This document shows, in pieces, positions 47,501 through 54,903 of a DNA stretch of 63,561 bases. Both the position numbers and the translations under genes were made by a program. This DNA comes from Anaerolineae bacterium (GTDB lineage Bacteria > Chloroflexota > Anaerolineae > Anaerolineales > UBA11579), in the NCBI GenBank assembly GCA_004297445.1, contig SCUK01000050.1:1-63561 (forward strand), in the 5' to 3' direction. The notes under the pieces were generated by a model. The model was given only the letters and a program-made list of their open reading frames with translations. It was not told the origin of the DNA and ran no database searches. Numbering within the stretch: the stretch's first letter is position 1; the number at the start of each line of letters is the position of its first letter.

Positions 47501-48841
47501 ATGATTAACGACATCCTCGACCTCTCCCGCATCGAGGCTGGCAAGATGGAACTCACCATCGAAGAAATCGTGCTCAACGAAGTCATCGACAGCGTGATGT
47601 CCACCGCCTCCGGTCTCATCAAGGAGAAACCTCTCCAACTCATCAACAACGTGCCCGGCAATCTCCCGACCGTGCTGGCCGACCGTACCCGCACGCGCCA
47701 GATTCTCATCAACCTCATTTCCAACGCGGTCAAGTTTACAGATGAAGGCACCATCACCGTAAGCGCCGCCATCGTTCCGAGTCCGGAAGAAGGCCAGACG
47801 CCGCATGTGCGCGTCGCCGTGCGCGACACCGGCATCGGCATTCCCGAAGACAAGATGCACGTGCTGTTCGAACGCTTCTCGCAGGTCGATGCTTCGCCCA
47901 CCCGTAAGTCCGGCGGCACCGGCCTCGGCCTCTCGATTACCCGCTACCTGGTGGACCTGCAGGGCGGCCAGGTGGGCGTGGACAGCCAGCCGGGCAAGGG
48001 CAGCACCTTCTGGTTCACCCTGCCGCTGGCCGCGGCGATTGCGGGACAACGCCCAACCGTGGTGGTTCCCAACGCGGAGGATGTGCCGGCCCCCGGCGCC
48101 CGCGTCGTCATGGCCATTGACGATGATGAACGAGTCATCAGCCTGTACAAACGTTATCTCGGCTCGCGCGGCTTTCAGGTCGTGGCCGTTACCGACCCAC
48201 GCCAGGCCGTTGAACAGGCCCGCGCCATCCGGCCCTATGCCATCACTCTGGATATCCAGATGCCGGAGCGCGATGGCTGGCGCGTCATCGAAGAACTGAA
48301 AGACAACCCCGACACCCGCGACATTCCCGTCGTCATTTGCTCCATCGTGGAAGACCGCCAACGCGCCCTCAGTCTTGGAGCCGCCGACTACTTAACCAAG
48401 CCCATCCTCGAAGACGAGTTCGTCAGCGCCATTGAACGCCTCACGCTCAACGGCGGCAAGGAAGTCCACACCATCCTGGTTGTGGACGATGACCCCAATG
48501 TGATGCAGCTATTGGAGCGGGCCATACGCGGTCGGTCCGACCTGCAATTCAAATATGTAGAGAGCGGGTTACAGGGTCTGACATCCATCCAGAACGCACG
48601 GCCGGACGCGGTGATCCTCGACCTCTACATGCCTGAACTGGATGGCTACAGCCTGCTTGAAGCCATGCACAGCGACCCGGATATGCGTTCCATCCCGGTC
48701 ATCGTGCTTACCGGCGCCGAACTCAAAGAAGATGACTTAAAACGACTCAATCGCTACCAGCGCGATTTGCTCAAGAAAGATAAATTCCAGGATAGTGACC
48801 TGCTCGCCAGCCTGGCGCGCGCCATGGGCGACCCCCAATAA
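44564..48841 (+). CDS. Hybrid histidine kinase: HAMP-like, GAFs, HisKA, HATPase, two receivers
   Basis: A 1425-residue soluble kinase, the only intact transmitter in the cluster. A HAMP-like start (about 15-70) and coiled coil lead to a shortened GAF (about 105-205) and four full GAFs (about 220-390, 395-565, 580-745, 755-910; the last has LPNTRSELALPL). HisKA carries H935 in NMSHELRTPLNSIIGF; the ATPase domain (about 1035-1155) has LINLISNAVKFT, DTGIGIPED and GTGLGLSITR. Two receivers follow with phospho-acceptors D1230 and D1353. No Hpt domain is present, so phosphotransfer to the stand-alone receivers or the enzyme-linked receiver downstream would need an unseen partner or direct transfer. 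Confidence 0.94.
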   Translation: MTDNVSLEQYKHRVEQLGQSLLDVIASVSLGNFNVNVDLPEDIEILADLGVGLEFMIEDLRDLAKQQDQARFDLEQRVAQRTRELESTLKELQTTQRQLVAEGWQDYTSTDNRRFSLVREGGEDRPEEHWLPGMEKAVEEARTNVHASGVSDTTLSLPIRLQDEVIGVIGFNRSDGQTWNERQIATVETVIEQVGLALENQRLFDRTQAALAEADTLYQAAAELNTAQSYDDILRVIKKYTLIGQRSHGMIIGYFEKAWNRDNPPEHIDVLGALADEAIDLLTDYELTSMPAVWDFVRPNEITFVNDVRSHPQIDSATKYVYLKKFHAPAAGFLPLLVGGRWVGTVATLFKGTVEFSPEDLRRARAVIDQASVAVQNLRNLELAEQRAIEAQRRSEELGLINRVVSSVAATMDLRQSLGYVAHELNRALSEVDEIGIALLNESRTELQVVADSSKKTGALSAVGLRLPVKGNPSTQQVINTMKPVEVREPVSNPDTAVVKDVMEARGYRNLVIFPLVANNEVIGTVGAAMLSERGRLSADDMRLAETIVLQASTAIQNARLFEQTQQALTETANLYRASAELNAVQSFEDVLIVLRRYTILGQNANHIALAIFDKPWIGDDLPATIHPVALWSRKGDLPASSPALPTTGWDKALPAAQRLELSLFQDLSGLGDVTTSLHSLFQHEHADESLLVAPLLTAGQCIGLILAAYPSQTEINEDQRRRTMALAGQAAVAIQNLQLLEETQRRARQLEAAAEIARDSSGTLELETLLDRAINLVRDRFDYYHVAILLVDGQEIVIRAATGEGGRELLAQGFRLPIESGRSVIGTVAHTGKPLMVNDTAADPIHQFHPLLPNTRSELALPLKAGDRVIGVMDVEDDVINAFSQDDLTVLQILADQLAIAAENARAFGLVNKAIEELREIDRVKTEFLSNMSHELRTPLNSIIGFSRVILKGIDGPINDLQRQDLDAIHNSGQHLLDMINDILDLSRIEAGKMELTIEEIVLNEVIDSVMSTASGLIKEKPLQLINNVPGNLPTVLADRTRTRQILINLISNAVKFTDEGTITVSAAIVPSPEEGQTPHVRVAVRDTGIGIPEDKMHVLFERFSQVDASPTRKSGGTGLGLSITRYLVDLQGGQVGVDSQPGKGSTFWFTLPLAAAIAGQRPTVVVPNAEDVPAPGARVVMAIDDDERVISLYKRYLGSRGFQVVAVTDPRQAVEQARAIRPYAITLDIQMPERDGWRVIEELKDNPDTRDIPVVICSIVEDRQRALSLGAADYLTKPILEDEFVSAIERLTLNGGKEVHTILVVDDDPNVMQLLERAIRGRSDLQFKYVESGLQGLTSIQNARPDAVILDLYMPELDGYSLLEAMHSDPDMRSIPVIVLTGAELKEDDLKRLNRYQRDLLKKDKFQDSDLLASLARAMGDPQ

Positions 48842-48868
48842 CGCTATTCCGGCTTCACGGACATTGCC

Positions 48869-50551
48869 ATGACCTCCCCCTTCATCGTCGAATGCCTCGA
48901 TTGTGGTCACCGCTCGCCTTACGTCATCACCGAAAACCACTGCATCAATTGCGGCAGTGACTGGCGCGAAACACGCTACGACCTGGAGAGTCTAAAGGCA
49001 GACCTCCCCGCCCTCTGGAAGGACCGGCCCTTTGACCTGTGGCGCTACCGCGAACTCCTGCCGGTCATCGCCCACGTACCGGATATCTCACTCGGCGAGG
49101 GCGGCACACCTCTGCTGCGCGCCGCCAACCTGGGCATGATGCTCGGCCTGCCCAAGCTCTATATTAAGGACGAGCGTCAGGGACCCACCGCGTCCTTTAA
49201 AGATCGCCAGGCGGCTGTCACTATAGCCGCCCTCAAGGAAGCCGGCGTCACCGAAGCCGTCATCGCCTCCACCGGAAATGTCGCTATCGCCTACTCTGCC
49301 TACGCCGCCCGCGCCGGCATCAAGCTTTGGGCATTCATCACCAGCCTTGTGCCCCAGGTCAAGATGCGCGAAGTCGCCCTTTATGGCACACAGGTGGTCA
49401 AGGTTACCGGCAATTATGACCAGGCCAAGCAAATCGCTGCCGAGTTTGCCAAGACGCGCGCCCTGTACGTTGACCGTGGCGTGCGCTCCATCACTACCGT
49501 GGATGCCATGAAGACCCTCGCCTTTGAAATGGCGGAGCAACTGACGGCAATCCTTGGCCCCCCGGAAAGCGGCGCGGTCCCGTGGCGCACGCCGGATTGG
49601 TACGTCCAGGCCGTCAGCGGCGGCCTCGGCCCGGTGGGTGTGCTCAAGGGATTTGAAGAAATGAAAGCCCTGGGGCTGGTGGATCGCTCGCCAAAGATCG
49701 CCAACCTGCAAGCCGACGGCTGTGCTCCGATGGTCTCCGCCTGGAAGGCCAACAAAGAGAAAGCCGACCCGGTGATTAATCCGCGCACCCACATCGCCAC
49801 CCTAGCCACCGGAGACCCTGGCCGCACCTATACTGTACTGCGCCAGCGCATGCTGGACAATGCCGGCGGCCTGTTTGAAGAAGTCTCTGACGAAGAAGCC
49901 TTCCGCGCCATGCACATCGTCGCCAAAATGGAAGGTATGTCGGTCGAACCCGCCTCTGCCGTGGCGTTTGCCGGCCTGATTAAACTGGTGCGCGCCGGCG
50001 CGATTAACCCGAATGAAGTCGTTGTGGTCAATCTCACCGGCCACACCGTGCCGGTCGAGCAGTCCGTGTTGGGCGAAAACTGGGCGCGCAGTGTTGATTA
50101 CCCCGAAAAGAAAGGCAAGACCGGAGAATTGGCACCGGAAGAAGGCCTGCTGGCCGCGCTCAACCGCGTGTCTGCCGACCGCTACCGGCGCGTCGCCATC
50201 ATCGACGACAACCCCGATGTGCGCCAACTCATCCGGCGTATCCTGCAGGCGCAGGGCAACTACACCCTTTTTGAAGCCCAGGACGGGCGCGCCGGCGTTG
50301 AACTCATTAACCGCGAGAAACCCGACTTGATTATCCTGGACCTCATGATGCCGGAAATGGACGGGTTCTCGGTGCTGGAAGTGCTGCGGCACAACCCGGA
50401 CACGGCTGAAATCCCCGTTATCGTCGCCACCGCCAAGGAACTCTCCAACCTGGAGAAGGAACGGCTGGGCGGCCAGATTCAGGCCCTGATGCAAAAGGGC
50501 GATTTCATGAGCGACGAACTGCTGGCGGAAGTAAAGAAACTGATCGAGTAG
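48869..50551 (+). CDS. thrC: Threonine-synthase-like PLP enzyme fused to a response-regulator receiver
   Basis: A 560-residue fusion. The N-terminus has a four-Cys zinc ribbon (C9, C12, C25, C28). The PLP fold-type II enzyme covers about 70-415: the Schiff-base Lys111 is in PTASFKDRQA, the substrate loop is STGNVAIAYSAYAARAG, the phosphate-binding loop is VSGGLGPVG, and QADGCAPMV is typical of threonine synthases, which make L-threonine from O-phosphohomoserine. After a linker, residues 440-560 are a complete receiver with D446-D447, phospho-acceptor D491 in LIILDLMMPEMDG, and Lys in MQKGDF. The frame is continuous. It lies 27 bases after the hybrid kinase gene. Phospho-control of the enzyme is inferred; another small-molecule lyase/synthase activity cannot be excluded. 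Confidence 0.88.
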   Translation: MTSPFIVECLDCGHRSPYVITENHCINCGSDWRETRYDLESLKADLPALWKDRPFDLWRYRELLPVIAHVPDISLGEGGTPLLRAANLGMMLGLPKLYIKDERQGPTASFKDRQAAVTIAALKEAGVTEAVIASTGNVAIAYSAYAARAGIKLWAFITSLVPQVKMREVALYGTQVVKVTGNYDQAKQIAAEFAKTRALYVDRGVRSITTVDAMKTLAFEMAEQLTAILGPPESGAVPWRTPDWYVQAVSGGLGPVGVLKGFEEMKALGLVDRSPKIANLQADGCAPMVSAWKANKEKADPVINPRTHIATLATGDPGRTYTVLRQRMLDNAGGLFEEVSDEEAFRAMHIVAKMEGMSVEPASAVAFAGLIKLVRAGAINPNEVVVVNLTGHTVPVEQSVLGENWARSVDYPEKKGKTGELAPEEGLLAALNRVSADRYRRVAIIDDNPDVRQLIRRILQAQGNYTLFEAQDGRAGVELINREKPDLIILDLMMPEMDGFSVLEVLRHNPDTAEIPVIVATAKELSNLEKERLGGQIQALMQKGDFMSDELLAEVKKLIE

Positions 50552-50599
50552 CCGTATGGCAACCCGCGTCGATTCCACCCCAAACCGCACGGAGGCTGC

Positions 50600-51592
50600 G
50601 TGAGCCCCAACGCCCGCCGCATCCGTTTGCAGGGAATCAACGCAGCCCTGTTCTCCGCCCTCTTCCTCGGCATGGCGCCGGTGTTCGGCAAGGCAGCCAT
50701 CAATGCCGGCCTGCCGCCGTTGGGCGTGGTGGCCATGCGCACGTTCTTCGCCACTCTCCTGCTTTTCGTGGTCATGTTCGTCTTCCAGCGCAAGTATCTC
50801 TACATTTACCCCGCTGGTCTCATCGGCTGCGGGCTGGCAGGTCTGATTAACGGCTGGGGCTCGCTGCTGTATTATTCCGCCCTCGGCAGGATTGATGCCG
50901 GCGTGGGCCAGCTGCTGTATTCCCTCTATCCGCTGTTTGTCGCTTTCTGGCTGTTCCTGGATAACCAGCCCCCCACCCGCCTCACCATCGTGCGCCTGTT
51001 GCTCGCTGCGCCAGCGGTATATCTGCTGGTCCAAACCGGTTCCGGCGGCATGGACTGGCTGGGCATGGCGATGATGATTGGCGCGGCAGCAATGTACGCC
51101 CTGCACCTGCCCATTAACCAGCGCGTGCTCTTTGACATCCCCGCCCCCACGGTTACGCTTTACACACTCGCTGCCATGACGGCTGCCGTGGTGCCGGTCT
51201 ATCTGTTCTCCGGCACCCTGGGAGACTTTCCCGCCACCACCAGTTTTGTCTGGCCGCTGGTGGCGCTCACGCTCGTCACATTCCTCAGCCGCCTCACGCT
51301 TTTCCTGGGGGTAAAGAACATCGGCGGTCTGCAAACCGCCCTGCTCGGGTTGGGCGAACTGCTGGTGACGCTGCTGCTGGCGCGGTTCTGGCTGGGCGAA
51401 GACCTCAACCTGTACCAGTGGCTGGGCGCGGTCCTGCTGGGAATCAGCCTGCTGCTCGTCGCTTTCGACCAGGGTGCGCCGCCGCGCCGCGGCCGCGGCG
51501 GGCTGCTCTCCTGGCTCACCGCCAACCCCGCCACGGCCCTGCCGCTGGACCTGGCCCTGCCCCCTGAACCCCGCCAGCCCTCCGGCGACTGA
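50600..51592 (+). CDS. EamA/DMT-family transporter
   Basis: A 330-residue inner-membrane protein with about ten transmembrane helices in two homologous halves, typical of the drug/metabolite transporter superfamily. Characterised EamA members include amino-acid and metabolite exporters such as the threonine/homoserine exporter RhtA. The GTG start has GGAGG four bases upstream. It lies 48 bases after the threonine-synthase fusion with no terminator between them, so export of threonine or a related metabolite is a reasonable but unproven reading. The C-terminal 35 residues are polar and Pro/Arg-rich. Confidence 0.85.
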   Translation: MSPNARRIRLQGINAALFSALFLGMAPVFGKAAINAGLPPLGVVAMRTFFATLLLFVVMFVFQRKYLYIYPAGLIGCGLAGLINGWGSLLYYSALGRIDAGVGQLLYSLYPLFVAFWLFLDNQPPTRLTIVRLLLAAPAVYLLVQTGSGGMDWLGMAMMIGAAAMYALHLPINQRVLFDIPAPTVTLYTLAAMTAAVVPVYLFSGTLGDFPATTSFVWPLVALTLVTFLSRLTLFLGVKNIGGLQTALLGLGELLVTLLLARFWLGEDLNLYQWLGAVLLGISLLLVAFDQGAPPRRGRGGLLSWLTANPATALPLDLALPPEPRQPSGD

Positions 51593-51636
51593 CCTCCCCC
51601 TCACCCACCCCTCATCTCAATTCGCCGGATTTGGTG

Positions 51637-51721
51637 TATAATCCTTCAGTCCGCAAGCCCGCTCCGGCCTCCTCGCCGGCGCGCTCCCCGAGACCCCGCC
51701 TTGCGGGGCTTTTTTGCGGGC
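51637..51721 (+). promoter_or_regulatory. typA leader with terminator and alternative pairings
   Basis: A TATAAT (51637-51642) precedes the leader. CCCCGC (51694-51699) and GCGGGG (51703-51708) form a stem followed by six T, an intrinsic terminator 19 bases before the typA start. Two upstream segments could disrupt it: CCGCAAG (51651-51657) complements CTTGCGG (51700-51706), and GCCCGC (51657-51662) complements GCGGGC (51716-51721). This is the layout of an attenuator, though the hairpin may simply terminate the transporter transcript. Confidence 0.5.
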
Positions 51722-51733
51722 AAAGAGGATTGT

Positions 51734-53593
51734 ATGGCTGTAATAATTCGTAACGACCTTCGCAATATCGCCATCATCGCCCACGTTGACCACGGCAAAA
51801 CCACCCTGGTGGATGGTTTGCTGCGCCAGGCGCGCACCTTCCGTGAAAACCAGCACGTCGAAGAACGCGTGATGGACTCCAATGACCTTGAGCGCGAACG
51901 CGGCATCACCATCCTCGCCAAGAACACCGCCATCCGCATCCCTGACCCCGCCACCGGTGGCATGGTCAAAATCAACATCGTGGACACCCCCGGCCATGCC
52001 GATTTCGGCGGCGAGGTCGAGCGCGTCCTTAACATGGTGGATGGCGTGCTGCTGCTGGTGGATGCCGCCGAGGGCCCCAAGCCGCAGACCCGTTTCGTCC
52101 TGAAGAAAGCCCTGGAACTGGGGCATCGCGCCATCGTTGTCATCAACAAAGTGGACCGCAAAGATGCCGACCCGGAACGCGTGCTCAACGAAACGTTTGA
52201 CCTGTTCATTGAACTGGGCGCCAGCGAAGAGCAGGCCGAATTCCCAGTGGTCTATGCGATTGCCACCACCCAGCGCGCCGGCCTGACCCCTGATATCGGC
52301 CCCGACCTGCAACCGCTGTTCCAGACCATCCTTACCCATGTTCCGGCCCCGCATGTCGATCTGGATGCCCCGCTCCAGATGCTGGTCACCACGCTCGATT
52401 ATGACAATTACCGCGGCCTTACCGGCATTGGCCGTATCTTCGCCGGCCGCATGCACGTCAACCAGCCCGTCCTGCGCCTCTCCGTGGATGGCCTGCAACA
52501 CAAGGAAGTCGTCCGCTACCTGTATGCTCAGGAAGGCCTGCACCGCGTCGAAGTTGAAGAAGCCTCGGCAGGCGAAATCGTCGCCATTTCCGGCCTGGAG
52601 AACGTCTCCATCGGCGAAACCCTGGCCGATGCCGAAAACCCGATTGCCCTCCCTGCCATCGTCGTCGAAGAGCCAACCGTCCGCATGGCATTCGGCGTCA
52701 ATACATCCCCGCTGGCCGGCCGCGAAGGCCGTTGGGGCACCAGCCGCAATCTGCGCGAGCGGCTGCTCAATGAAGTCCGTTCAAATGTCTCGCTGCGAGT
52801 GGAAGAAACTGACGCCGCTGATACCTTTATGGTCTCCGGCCGCGGCGAATTGCACCTCGCCATCCTGATTGAAACCATGCGCCGCGAAGGCTATGAATTC
52901 CAGGTCTCGCGGCCTGAAGTCATCCTTAAGCAGGATGACGAAGGCAACTGGCTTGAACCCTACGAAGAATTGTTCATTGAGACCAGCCAAGCCACATCCG
53001 GCGTCGTCGTTGAGATGATGGGCAAGCGCCGCGGCGAGATGACCAACATCGTCGAAGCCACCGGCGGCCATGTGCAGATTAATTTCATCGTCCCCACTCG
53101 CGGCCTGCTCGGTTTCCGCTACCAGTTCCTCACCGCCACCCGCGGCATGGGCGTGATGCACACCCTGTTCCACGGCTTCCATCCCACTGCCGGGCCGATG
53201 CACTCGCGCTCGCGCGGTTCGCTGGTTGCCTGGGAAGGCGGGCCAGCCACCACCTTCGGCCTCAAGAATGCCGAGGAACGCGGCACGCTCTTCATTCACG
53301 CCGGCGTTGAAGTCTATGGCGGCATGGTGGTCGGCGAGCACCAGCGCCCTGGCGACCTGGAAGTCAACGTCTCGAAGGCTAAGGCACTCACCAACATGCG
53401 CTCGGCCAACAAAGACATGGAAGTGCGCCTCTCCCCGCCACGCGAGATCAGTCTCGACGAGTGCATTGAGTATCTTGCTGATGACGAACTTCTCGAAGTC
53501 ACGCCGCAAAGTCTGCGCCTGCGTAAACGCATCCTGGACCAGAACGAGCGCGGTCGCCAGACAAAACGCGCCAAAGAATTAATCGGCCAATAA
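51734..53593 (+). CDS. typA: Translational GTPase TypA/BipA
   Basis: A 619-residue ribosome-associated GTPase of the EF-G superfamily, involved in 50S assembly and stress adaptation. GTPase motifs are [13 protein letters not shown] (G1), RGITILAKN (G2), DTPGHADFG (G3) and NKVDR (G4). EF-G-like domains III and V are followed by the TypA-specific C-terminal domain (about 480-600). The ATG at 51734 has an AGAGGA ribosome site; an earlier in-frame start at 51701 falls inside the terminator stem and is rejected. Downstream is a strong terminator shared with the convergent histone-like gene. Confidence 0.97.
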   Translation: MAVIIRNDLRNIAIIAHVDHGKTTLVDGLLRQARTFRENQHVEERVMDSNDLERERGITILAKNTAIRIPDPATGGMVKINIVDTPGHADFGGEVERVLNMVDGVLLLVDAAEGPKPQTRFVLKKALELGHRAIVVINKVDRKDADPERVLNETFDLFIELGASEEQAEFPVVYAIATTQRAGLTPDIGPDLQPLFQTILTHVPAPHVDLDAPLQMLVTTLDYDNYRGLTGIGRIFAGRMHVNQPVLRLSVDGLQHKEVVRYLYAQEGLHRVEVEEASAGEIVAISGLENVSIGETLADAENPIALPAIVVEEPTVRMAFGVNTSPLAGREGRWGTSRNLRERLLNEVRSNVSLRVEETDAADTFMVSGRGELHLAILIETMRREGYEFQVSRPEVILKQDDEGNWLEPYEELFIETSQATSGVVVEMMGKRRGEMTNIVEATGGHVQINFIVPTRGLLGFRYQFLTATRGMGVMHTLFHGFHPTAGPMHSRSRGSLVAWEGGPATTFGLKNAEERGTLFIHAGVEVYGGMVVGEHQRPGDLEVNVSKAKALTNMRSANKDMEVRLSPPREISLDECIEYLADDELLEVTPQSLRLRKRILDQNERGRQTKRAKELIGQ

Positions 53594-53627
53594 AAAGAAC
53601 GGCGGAGAATACTCCGCCGTTCTTTTT
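53592..53627. terminator. Bidirectional terminator between typA and the histone-like gene
   Basis: A perfect 16-bp stem (53592-53607 with 53612-53627) encloses an AATA loop. It has an A-run on the left and T-run on the right, so it can act in both directions for the two convergent genes. Confidence 0.92.
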
Positions 53628-53647
53628 GTAGCACGTTGACCGAGCGA

Positions 53648-53815
53648 CTAGCGCTTGGCCTTCGCTTTCGGCTTGGCTTTCTTCGCCTTCGCCTTGGCCT
53701 TGGTCTTCGGCTTGGCCTTCGCTACGGTCTTCTTCACGGTCTTCTTGGCCTTGGTCTTCGGTTTGGCCTTCGCCACAACCTTGGACTTCTTGCTTGCGGG
53801 TTTCTTTGCTGCCAT
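53648..53815 (-). CDS. Histone-H1-like small basic protein
   Basis: A 55-residue protein made almost entirely of Lys, Ala and Pro with AKAKPKTKAK-type repeats, like the tails of bacterial H1-like (HC1/AlgP) proteins that bind DNA non-specifically. The ATG at 53815 has AAGGAG eight bases upstream; the open frame further upstream has different, non-basic composition and is rejected. It has its own promoter-like sequence and converges on typA. A nucleoid-binding role is inferred from composition. Confidence 0.75.
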   Translation of the reverse strand: MAAKKPASKKSKVVAKAKPKTKAKKTVKKTVAKAKPKTKAKAKAKKAKPKAKAKR

Positions 53816-53928
53816 TTCGTTTCTCCTTTTGTGGATGACCTCACGAGTAACCCATTTCCCGAGAGGTTGGGCAGGATCCGGCATTTGGTTTTCGTCCTCG
53901 CGCCAGAGCCTGCACCTTGATTAACTGA

Positions 53929-53958
53929 ATTTTAAGTAGTTCCAGCGAAACACGCAAG
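53929..53958 (-). promoter_or_regulatory. Putative promoter of the histone-like gene
   Basis: On the minus strand TTGCGT (53958-53953) and TAAAAT (53934-53929) are 18 bases apart, giving a leader of about 105 bases before the ATG at 53815. Confidence 0.35.
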
Positions 53959-54126
53959 CTATATTGGCAACCAATTCCCAGAAAAAAGTGCGCGTAGTCT
54001 CGTGTTCGATTTTGCGCGCGAAGAAATCTAGCGACGCGCGACGAGATTTCCAAAATTAATTTTCGATTCACTTAATTAATGAGAGTGGGAGATTTCAAAA
54101 ACAGGATTTAAGATTCGAGACGCGAA
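53959..54126. other. AT-rich spacer with nested inverted repeats
   Basis: No gene is visible. The stretch is markedly more AT-rich than its surroundings. GAAATCT (54023-54029) pairs with AGATTTC (54044-54050) around a CG-alternating loop (GACGCGCG), and AAAATTAATTTT (54052-54063) is a perfect 12-base palindrome. Function is unknown; a protein-binding or DNA-bending site between the response-regulator operon and the histone-like gene is possible. Confidence 0.4.
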
Positions 54127-54903
54127 TCATTTCCCATCAAACACGTAGCCCGTGCCGCGCACATTGGCGATCCATTCTTCGCCGCCTTCAAATTGCGCCA
54201 ACTTGCGGCGCAATCGGCTCACCAGAGGGCGCATAATCTCCGGCGCTTCCCAATCGGTGGTCTGGTAACCCTGCACCAGCAGCACCAGTTCGCGATGCGA
54301 AAGCACGCGTCCGCGATTTTCGATCATCACCTTCATCAGCTTTCCTTCAGTTGGCGTCAGCGTGATCGTTTCATCCGAGCTCCAGATTTCGCGCCGCTCC
54401 AAATCCACCTGCACGTCGGCGCTGAGCATCACCGTGCCCAGCACAGGTTCGGGGTTCGTCTCCAGCCCGCTGACGTTTTTGAGTTGCTGGATGGTGGATT
54501 CCACCTGTTCAATCAGCCGGCGCGTGCGTTCCGTGTCCGCGCGTTCACCCAGCGCCCGCCCCACGCTCGCCAGAATCTCCTGTGGCTTGGCCGGTTTCAG
54601 GATGTAATCGTGCGCATCCCGCCGCAGCGCCTGAATGGCACTTTCCAGTGAGCCGTGCGCCGTCAACATAATGACCTTGGTATCCGGTGCGGCGGTGCGC
54701 GCCTGGTCCAGCACATCCAGGCCGCTCATCCCGGGCATCTTCAAATCCAGTAACATCAGGTCAAACGGCTCTTCGGAGAGTAATTGCAGCGCCTTGGCGC
54801 CGTCGGCCGCAGCCGCCACCTGGTAGCCTTCCAACCGCAGGATGTCCAGCAGCGATTTGCGCGCGGTTTCTTCATCATCAACAATCAGGATTCGACCCTT
54901 CAT
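54127..54903 (-). CDS. OmpR/PhoB-type response regulator
   Basis: A 258-residue regulator. The receiver has D9-D10, phospho-acceptor D53 in LMLLDLKMPGMSG, Thr in IMLTAHGS and Lys in YILKPAKP. A linker helix (about 118-150) is followed by a winged helix-turn-helix (about 165-257; TLTPTEGKLMKVMIENRGRV, then RGTGYVF). The ATG at 54903 overlaps the upstream kinase stop as ATGA. It is the last gene of a three-gene operon and the probable output of the two kinases. The receiver resembles NtrC-type receivers (AHGSLESAI) more than typical OmpR ones, an unusual pairing with a winged helix. Confidence 0.92.
   Translation of the reverse strand: MKGRILIVDDEETARKSLLDILRLEGYQVAAAADGAKALQLLSEEPFDLMLLDLKMPGMSGLDVLDQARTAAPDTKVIMLTAHGSLESAIQALRRDAHDYILKPAKPQEILASVGRALGERADTERTRRLIEQVESTIQQLKNVSGLETNPEPVLGTVMLSADVQVDLERREIWSSDETITLTPTEGKLMKVMIENRGRVLSHRELVLLVQGYQTTDWEAPEIMRPLVSRLRRKLAQFEGGEEWIANVRGTGYVFDGK

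Noticed and set aside
15394..48841. A chemotaxis array or a phytochrome-type photoreceptor cluster
   Set aside because: No CheA, CheW, MCP hairpin or methyltransferase is present, and the GAF domains lack the bilin-binding Cys context and a PHY domain.
48869..50551. The threonine-synthase/receiver fusion as an assembly chimera
   Set aside because: The frame is uninterrupted, both domains are complete, the linker is ordinary, and the context is a signalling operon; an artefact cannot be fully excluded without reads.
39781..51604. Very long antisense open frames, for example opposite 39781-41583, 43186-44847 and 49802-51604
   Set aside because: They mirror high-GC coding genes, are rich in His/Arg/Gln without domain character, and lack ribosome sites.
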